39,008 nucleotides of DNA from Bacteroidales bacterium (GTDB lineage: Bacteria > Bacteroidota > Bacteroidia > Bacteroidales > P3). Location of the stretch: NCBI GenBank assembly GCA_017962445.1, contig JAGCVI010000026.1:1-39008 (forward strand), written 5' to 3'. The translations under genes and the position numbers were made by a program. The notes beneath the pieces were generated by a model. The model made no database searches, was not told the origin of the DNA, and was given only the letters and a program-made list of their open reading frames with translations. Of this stretch, positions 33,326 through 39,008 are shown piece after piece; positions within the stretch are counted from its first letter, which is position 1, and the number at the start of each line of letters is the position of its first letter.

Positions 33326-33949
33326 ATGGATTTAATACTCAAATACTTCCCTAAACTGACTGAACGGCAGAAGGAACAATTCGCCGCACTGCCAGAGTTG
33401 TATTCCGATTGGAATAGCAAGATAAACGTCATATCGCGCAAGGATATGGACAACTTTGTGGAGCACCATGTATTGCACAGTCTCGCTATTGCCAAGGTTT
33501 TGCAATTCAAGTCTATGGCTGAGATCCTTGATGTCGGCACAGGTGGAGGCTTCCCGGGCATCCCGCTGGCAATTATGTTCCCCGATGCCAAATTCTATCT
33601 TGTCGACTCCATTGGCAAGAAAATCAAGGTGGTCACGGATGTTGCTCAGCAACTGCAGCTGACGAATGTCCGCGCCGAACAGATTCGTGCCGAGCAGGTG
33701 GATGGCGATTTCGACTTCATAGTGTCGCGTGCCGTCACAGAGTTGCCCCAGTTTGTGAAGTGGGTGAGGGGCAAGGTGTCGGACATTCAGTACCATAAGT
33801 TGCACAACGGCATCCTTTACCTCAAAGGCGGCGACCTCACTGAGGAGTTGGCTCCGTTCCGCAAAAAGGCTCATGTATTTGATATCCATGATTATTTCGA
33901 GGAGGAATATTTCGAGACTAAGAAGATAATACATTTACCTATAGGATAA
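33326..33949 (+). CDS. rsmG: 16S rRNA (guanine(527)-N7)-methyltransferase RsmG
   Basis: A 207-aa Rossmann-fold methyltransferase. I chose ATG at 33326 (MDLILKYFPKLTERQ); a GTG at 33320 would add two residues. The SAM site is ILDVGTGGGFPGIPLAI (~70-86) followed by FYLVDSIGKKIKV (~92-104). DFIVSRAVTELP (~133) is the family's active region. RsmG makes m7G527 of 16S rRNA, and loss gives low-level streptomycin resistance. It lies 6 nt after the tfoX-like gene's stop and 6 nt before the next gene. Confidence 0.95.
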   Translation: MDLILKYFPKLTERQKEQFAALPELYSDWNSKINVISRKDMDNFVEHHVLHSLAIAKVLQFKSMAEILDVGTGGGFPGIPLAIMFPDAKFYLVDSIGKKIKVVTDVAQQLQLTNVRAEQIRAEQVDGDFDFIVSRAVTELPQFVKWVRGKVSDIQYHKLHNGILYLKGGDLTEELAPFRKKAHVFDIHDYFEEEYFETKKIIHLPIG

Positions 33950-33955
33950 AAACCT

Positions 33956-35974
33956 ATGAAGCGTGTCCTTATATTCTTCGTTGTCGTTTCAGCCATCCTT
34001 TTGGGTTGCACACACAAGAACTGGCAGTCTTGTGTCGAAAACTGGCAGTTCGAATACAATGGACACTACTATGGTGCCACGGTGCCGGGTTTTGTCCATA
34101 CCGACCTAATCTCCAATGGCATCATTCCCGACCCTTACTATGGTACCAACGAGGATTCTGTTCGTTGGGTGGCAGACAGCGTGTGGCACTATGTTTTGGA
34201 CATCGACCGTTCCTCGCTGCCTCATGGCGACAGCCTCTGGATTGTATTTGAGGGTCTTGCAGGCAGAACGGTGATAGAGGGCATAGGCGACAGTGTCTAT
34301 TATGTCGACAATATGTTCATCGCACGGTCTTTCCCGCTGACAAAGGAATGCAATAGAATACACCTGTTTTTCCTTCCGTTGCGCGATTCTCTGTCAGAAC
34401 GTAACTATGGCATCGCCCTGCCAGACAGGCGTGCCTTCACTCGTATTGCTCCCTACCAGCAAGGTTGGGACTGGGGCCCCAATCTGCCGACCTTCGGTAT
34501 CTGGAAACCTGTGTATATCACCAACCAGCGCCCCTGTACTACGAACAAATCAATTGTTCTGAATAATCAGAATAATCCAGGAATAGAACTTAGGCAGGAG
34601 AATGACTCCATTGGACAGAGTTTTACATTCTACCGTGATGGCAAACCTCTCTTCATGAAAGGCGCTAACTGGATTCCTGTCCATTCATTCCCCATCCTCG
34701 ACGAGGTGCAGAAGGCACGCTACCGTCAAATTCTGACTTCAGCCAAGGAAGCTAATTTCAATATGATTCGCGTATGGGGTGGCGGTATCTACGAGCACGA
34801 CTATTTCTTCGACCTCTGCGACTCGCTCGGTCTTATGGTCTGGATGGACTTCAATTTCAGTACGATGCTTTATCCTGACGCTCCGTGGATGCTTGAAACA
34901 ATCGAAGAAGAGGCCCGTCAGAATGTTACCCGCATAGCACGCCATCCTTGTGTTGTCCTCTGGTGCGGCAACAACGAGGTCAAGAACGGCTGGGAAGACT
35001 GGGGGTGGCAAGAGGTATACCACTGGACTCCCGAACAGCGGGCCCAGCTGCAGCATGGCATCGACACCATATTTGGCGAGAACGGCATCCTTGCTAAGGC
35101 CATCAACGATTGCGACCCGCTGCATAGGCCATATATCACCACATCGCCGCTCTATGGCTGGGGACACCCTGAGTGCGTAACTCACGGCGACAGCCACTAT
35201 TGGGGCGTATGGTGGGGTGAGGAACCTTTCGAGAAGTATGCCGAAAAGACAGGCCGCTTCATGTCGGAATATGGCTTCCAAAGCTACCCGCTCATATCTA
35301 CAATCCGACGTTTCTGCCCTGACGACCAGCTTGATATCGGTTCTCCGACTATTCGTAACCACCAGAAACACAGCCGTGGCCGCGAAATCATCGATAAAGC
35401 CATGAAGCAATACTATGGCTTCGACAGCCATATGCTGAGCCTTGAAGACTATGCCTACGTCAGCCAACTCCTTCAGGCTTGGGGCACAGGCTACGGTATC
35501 TTCCAGCATATCAAGCAGCAACCCCATTGTATGGGCACCCTATACTGGCAGCTTAACGATTGCTGGCCCGTGGCTTCGTGGAGCAGCATCGACTACTATG
35601 GTAACTGGAAAGCCCTCCACTACCGTGCGAAGGCTCTCTTTGCCGACAGTGTAGACCTCGTGGCATGGGGAAAATACTACAGCACATACCCTAAAGATAA
35701 CCCTGATGTCCATATTCCGTCGAACTATTACTATGAATATTGGATTGACGATGATTCTACATTGACAGTGACATTGTTCTCCAAAAACAACCTTTACGAT
35801 GTCTTCATCGACACAGAACCTCACATCGACGGTCATTTTACAACCAATTTCTTCGACCTCCGCGCCGGCGAAATGTTCACGACCCGCTTCGTTCCCGCTG
35901 ACCCTGCAGCCGATGTGAGTAACGTGAAAGTGAAAATTATGACATTGAATGATATATATGAAAAATATAAATAA
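33956..35974 (+). CDS. Beta-mannosidase-like GH2 lipoprotein, shortened
   Basis: A 672-aa lipoprotein. [18 protein letters not shown] has a lipobox with Cys18. The N-terminal sugar-binding fold (~20-190) contains [20 protein letters not shown], a beta-mannosidase hallmark. The TIM-barrel (~235-560) holds [18 protein letters not shown], the acid/base Glu341 in CGNNEV, and the nucleophile Glu438 in [25 protein letters not shown] follows. Only about 40 residues link the N-domain to the barrel, where homologues carry an immunoglobulin-like domain of ~100 residues, and the part after the barrel is also short. Both catalytic Glu are present, so activity is possible. It would hydrolyse terminal beta-mannose, probably outside the inner membrane. 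Confidence 0.88.
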   Translation: MKRVLIFFVVVSAILLGCTHKNWQSCVENWQFEYNGHYYGATVPGFVHTDLISNGIIPDPYYGTNEDSVRWVADSVWHYVLDIDRSSLPHGDSLWIVFEGLAGRTVIEGIGDSVYYVDNMFIARSFPLTKECNRIHLFFLPLRDSLSERNYGIALPDRRAFTRIAPYQQGWDWGPNLPTFGIWKPVYITNQRPCTTNKSIVLNNQNNPGIELRQENDSIGQSFTFYRDGKPLFMKGANWIPVHSFPILDEVQKARYRQILTSAKEANFNMIRVWGGGIYEHDYFFDLCDSLGLMVWMDFNFSTMLYPDAPWMLETIEEEARQNVTRIARHPCVVLWCGNNEVKNGWEDWGWQEVYHWTPEQRAQLQHGIDTIFGENGILAKAINDCDPLHRPYITTSPLYGWGHPECVTHGDSHYWGVWWGEEPFEKYAEKTGRFMSEYGFQSYPLISTIRRFCPDDQLDIGSPTIRNHQKHSRGREIIDKAMKQYYGFDSHMLSLEDYAYVSQLLQAWGTGYGIFQHIKQQPHCMGTLYWQLNDCWPVASWSSIDYYGNWKALHYRAKALFADSVDLVAWGKYYSTYPKDNPDVHIPSNYYYEYWIDDDSTLTVTLFSKNNLYDVFIDTEPHIDGHFTTNFFDLRAGEMFTTRFVPADPAADVSNVKVKIMTLNDIYEKYK

Positions 35975-36028
35975 GTGAATTGTGACTAGTGAATTGAACT
36001 AAAACCCTATAACCTCTTAAAACCCTCT

Positions 36029-38710
36029 ATGAAACACATACTCATTGCTCTGTCTCTGTTACTTATGGTCCCGATTGCGGCCAACGCTCAGACCTCAACT
36101 CCTGCCGATTCGTTGGCGCTCAATTACCTTTATGGACTCAACGGCGTGAATAAAAATGAGTCGAAAGGAATTAAGATGCTAAAGAAAGCCGTGAAAGACG
36201 GTCTGTATCGCGCTAATTATGAGCTTGCAAAGTATTATTTAGTCAAGGAAGACTATAAAAATGCCCGCACTTATCTTGACGAAGGCGTCCGTCTTTCTGA
36301 GCCGCACAGTTTGTCTCTGACGGCTGAGATGTATTTCTGGGGACAGGGTGTGTCGATTGACGAAGACAAGGCTCGCCAGATTGCCTCGGATGCTGCCAGC
36401 CGCTTCCCTGATGTGAATTATTGTCAACTTGTCGCCGGTACGGTGTATTGTTACGATAACGAAGATATCCTTGGCGACACTGCGAGGGCAATACAATATT
36501 GGAAACATGGCATCGCAAATGGCTCCCAGCATTGCCTTTACGCACTTGCTGATTTCTATAAATACACTGGACAGTGGAGTCTGGCGTATCCGCTCTACTA
36601 TCAACTTGTCACCAATAAATCGCTGGAAATGAAGGGCGAGGCATGCTTTGAACTTGCCCGTATGAACTATCAGGGCTATGGTTGTGAAGAAGATGTGAAT
36701 GCTGCCGTCGAATGGGCCCGCAGAGGTGTCGATGAGTATAATGATAAAAATTGTGCTGCACTCCTCGCTGCTCTTTATGAGGATGACTCGCAACCGATAT
36801 ACGACCTCGCTATGTCGGAAAAGTACTACGAGAAGGCTATTGAACTCGGCTTGGACGATATCAGTTTAGACTTGGCCAGGGTGCGTGAAGCAAGAGGCAA
36901 TATCGAAGGTGCCGTATCAATATATAAAGATCTAATAGACGATGGAAATGTATCTTATTATCAGGATATTGTAAAACTTTATGCTAGTGTTGACGACGAT
37001 GACAATGTAAATAAATATCTTGAAAAAGGTTCCAAGGCTGGCGATGGCTGGTGTTCGTTCATTTTAGGCAGGATGTATGAAGACGGTATTGGAGACAAAG
37101 ATCCAAACTATAAAAAGGCTGCTGAGTGTTATAAGAGGGCGGCAAAATCTAAAAACTTGGAATATCTCTACGGATTGCCGGAATACTATCATGCAATGTT
37201 GTATCTTTATGGTAGAATCGGCAAGATGTCCGACAAGGACATTGCCAAGGGCATAAAACTTATAGAGCGTTCAATAGAGTGCAACAATAGCGATGCCCAC
37301 TTCTTCCTTGCATATTGTTACGAGAATGGTTTGTTTGTCCCTCAGGACATGAACAAAGCCCTGCAAATATATAGTTATTATTTGGATGACGAGAACGAGC
37401 TGGCTGCATACAAGATTGCTCTCTGTCATGAAAGCGGTGAAGGTGGCCTGCAGCCTGACACGGCACAGGCTCTTTATTACATGAACAAGGCTGCTGAGTG
37501 GGGCAGCTCCGATGCTATGTGCTGGCTTGGCGACTGCTACCGCGAAGGCCGTTATGTGGAGAAAGACCAAGGTAAAGCCTTCAGCTATTATAAGATGGCC
37601 GACGATGATGATGGAACAGGAGCATATTATATAGCCCGTTCGTTCCTTGAAGGTTGCGGTGTTCCCATTGATACGGTAGCTGCCATGCCTTATCTGTGGC
37701 GTGCAGTTGATCAAGGCGTTGGCGAGGCAGCCTATAGTCTTGCTGGTATCTATGATAGGGGTACAAGCACCATCCCTGTCGACGGCGATTCGGCATTGGC
37801 ATACTATATCACAGGATATCAATTGGCCAACAGCGATGCCAGCTATGTGCTAGGTGTCGTCTGTCTTCGCTCGGGCATGTATGGTGAAGCTTATCAATAC
37901 TTTATAAAGGCACACCAATGGGGCAACGACGAGGGTACTGTGATGATGGCTCAATGCCGTCAGCAGGGCATTGGAGTTGAAGCCGACCCCGAGGATGCAT
38001 ACAAGATTTTCGAGGAGGCAGCCAAGGACAAACATTCAGCTGGAGCCTATTGCCAGATGGGCTTGGCACGCCTTCAAGGCAGAGGATGCAACGAGGATGA
38101 CGTTCTGGGAAAAATGTACCTCGACACAGCCGTCGCTCTTGGCAGTACGCAAGCCATGTTCTATCTGGGATTATGCTATATCGAAGGCTTAGGATGTGAA
38201 TCGGACAGTGTCACTGCGGTCAAATGGATTTCGCTTTCAGCCGAGGCAGGCAACCTAAATGCCATTTATATGATGGGTAGGATTTTTGAAAGCCAGGAAG
38301 ACTACGCCACCGCCGTTGAATATTACCAACGCGGTGCGGAGCATGGCGATGCCCAGTCGTGTTGCACTCTTGGCCGTTGCTACGAGCAAGGGCATGGTGT
38401 AAAGATAAACTACAAAAAAGCTTACGAACTTTATCTTCAAGCTGCCGAGGCAGGATCGGTGGAAGGCTGCCGTTGTGTGGCTTCGTGTTTCCTCGAGGGA
38501 ATACATGTTGAGAAGAATGCCGTCAAAGCCGTCGAATGGCTCAGCCGTGCAGCAGAAATGGGCGATGCGGAGTCCATGTACGAGATAGGTCACCTCTATG
38601 AGTATGGCCAGGATAATCTGAAATCCGACAAGAAAACAGCAAGGGAGTGGTACAAAAAAGCTGCCGCCGCAGGCTTCGGCCCCGCCCAATCCGCCCTCGG
38701 TAGGATGTAG
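36029..38710 (+). CDS. Secreted protein of many Sel1-like repeats
   Basis: An 893-aa protein with signal peptide MKHILIALSLLLMVPIAANA-Q and, after it, almost only Sel1-like (TPR-related) helical repeats, roughly twenty, up to the C-terminus. Typical units are seen as AMFYLGLCYIEGLGC, QSCCTLGRCYEQGHGV, SMYEIGHLYEYGQ and SEWYKKAA-like ends (AREWYKKAAAAG). Sel1 proteins are scaffolds for protein complexes, here in the periplasm or outside. No enzyme domain is seen. The gap after the GH2 gene is 54 nt; a promoter for its own use is not evident. The partner is unknown. Confidence 0.88.
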   Translation: MKHILIALSLLLMVPIAANAQTSTPADSLALNYLYGLNGVNKNESKGIKMLKKAVKDGLYRANYELAKYYLVKEDYKNARTYLDEGVRLSEPHSLSLTAEMYFWGQGVSIDEDKARQIASDAASRFPDVNYCQLVAGTVYCYDNEDILGDTARAIQYWKHGIANGSQHCLYALADFYKYTGQWSLAYPLYYQLVTNKSLEMKGEACFELARMNYQGYGCEEDVNAAVEWARRGVDEYNDKNCAALLAALYEDDSQPIYDLAMSEKYYEKAIELGLDDISLDLARVREARGNIEGAVSIYKDLIDDGNVSYYQDIVKLYASVDDDDNVNKYLEKGSKAGDGWCSFILGRMYEDGIGDKDPNYKKAAECYKRAAKSKNLEYLYGLPEYYHAMLYLYGRIGKMSDKDIAKGIKLIERSIECNNSDAHFFLAYCYENGLFVPQDMNKALQIYSYYLDDENELAAYKIALCHESGEGGLQPDTAQALYYMNKAAEWGSSDAMCWLGDCYREGRYVEKDQGKAFSYYKMADDDDGTGAYYIARSFLEGCGVPIDTVAAMPYLWRAVDQGVGEAAYSLAGIYDRGTSTIPVDGDSALAYYITGYQLANSDASYVLGVVCLRSGMYGEAYQYFIKAHQWGNDEGTVMMAQCRQQGIGVEADPEDAYKIFEEAAKDKHSAGAYCQMGLARLQGRGCNEDDVLGKMYLDTAVALGSTQAMFYLGLCYIEGLGCESDSVTAVKWISLSAEAGNLNAIYMMGRIFESQEDYATAVEYYQRGAEHGDAQSCCTLGRCYEQGHGVKINYKKAYELYLQAAEAGSVEGCRCVASCFLEGIHVEKNAVKAVEWLSRAAEMGDAESMYEIGHLYEYGQDNLKSDKKTAREWYKKAAAAGFGPAQSALGRM

Positions 38711-38780
38711 ACATCTATAAATAGCGACATTGGGACTTTAATGAGTTACATTGTCCCGACGGAATCTACTTTTCCCGCGT

Positions 38781-38808
38781 TTTGCGCTCAAAGTGTTTTG
38801 TATTTTTG
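38781..38808 (+). promoter_or_regulatory. Possible promoter facing the DUF486 gene
   Basis: TTTG (38781-38784) and TATTTTTG (38801-38808) match both Bacteroidetes elements, but the spacer is 16 nt rather than 19-21. It would give a plus-strand transcript antisense to the DUF486 gene, with no gene of its own in the window. It may be a chance match. Confidence 0.25.
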
Positions 38809-38859
38809 CGCCACAACGGCGTAGTCGAAGTGGTGAGGTGAACTTGGCCCGCCATACTC

Positions 38860-39008
38860 CTATTCATTCTTCCAGAAGGCGAAGGTGACGGCAAGGATGA
38901 TGAAGACAAACGAGACGATATGATTCCATCGTATCGTCTCGCCTTTGAACACCAAGGCGACGATAATGGTGAACACGGTGATTGATATTGCCTCGGTGAT
39001 GATTTTTA
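38860..39008 (-). CDS. DUF486 family small membrane protein, C-terminal part (partial)
   Basis: The minus strand from the right edge to the stop at 38860 codes for 48 residues of hydrophobic helices: ITEAISITVFTIIVALVF, then KGETIRWNHIVSFVFIILAVTFAFW and the end KNE. The ...FKGETIRWNH...F...LAV... end is typical of DUF486 (DMT-superfamily-like) proteins, usually ~110 aa with four helices. The start lies beyond the window. Function unknown. Confidence 0.75.
   Translation of the reverse strand, partial: KIITEAISITVFTIIVALVFKGETIRWNHIVSFVFIILAVTFAFWKNE

Overview
The window looks like a chromosomal segment of a Bacteroidota genome, most likely order Bacteroidales. Reasons: several proteins end in type A or type B C-terminal domains of the type IX secretion system (T9SS); there is a sodium/proton-pumping Rnf complex with Bacteroidetes-type gene order; the primary sigma factor is the short (286 aa) Bacteroidetes form; start codons lack obvious Shine-Dalgarno sequences and sit behind A/T-rich leaders; and several intergenic regions carry the Bacteroidetes -7 element TAnnTTTG. 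No IS element, prophage, CRISPR array or tRNA was recognised. Most of the window is core genome with a few odd insertions and losses.

Layout. 1-312: 3' end of a 23S rRNA gene, 5S rRNA and an rrn terminator. 480-6285 (minus): envelope and secreted proteins, namely an OmpA-domain protein with two zinc ribbons, an M6-type metalloprotease with a T9SS tail, and a DUF799/DUF4810 lipoprotein pair. 6514-6947 (plus): RNase P RNA with its promoter and terminator. 6960-10710 (plus): ComB-like phosphatase, PAP2 phosphatase, TrmO, then an ECF sigma factor followed by a membrane protein that carries a T9SS type B domain on its outer side. 10731-11830: two paralogous small lipoprotein transcription units with matching promoters and terminators. 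12035-15677 (minus): a large T9SS type B multidomain surface protein and a small secreted protein of unknown function. 15776-20274 (minus): rnfBCDGE without the expected rnfA.

20499-21853 (plus): a two-domain universal stress protein and a secreted SPOR-domain protein. 21918-22778 (minus): rpoD, sharing a bidirectional terminator with the SPOR gene and transcribed divergently from ffh. 23043-38710 (plus): a long co-directional run with mostly tiny gaps: ffh, folD, GT2 glycosyltransferase, GT-C membrane glycosyltransferase with TPRs, PlsC-like acyltransferase, purL, a TfoX N-domain protein, rsmG, a shortened beta-mannosidase-like lipoprotein, and a secreted Sel1-repeat protein. The window ends in the 3' part of a minus-strand DUF486 membrane protein.

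The most interesting points are the ECF sigma / membrane protein pair in which a T9SS type B domain is fused to an anti-sigma-like membrane protein (a possible sensor of secretion), the three 9-bp-unit DLK repeat blocks sitting at domain boundaries of PurL, the twin lipoprotein cassettes with conserved ends and divergent centres, and the rnf cluster that lacks rnfA. All functional proposals rest on reading the sequence; no database search was run.
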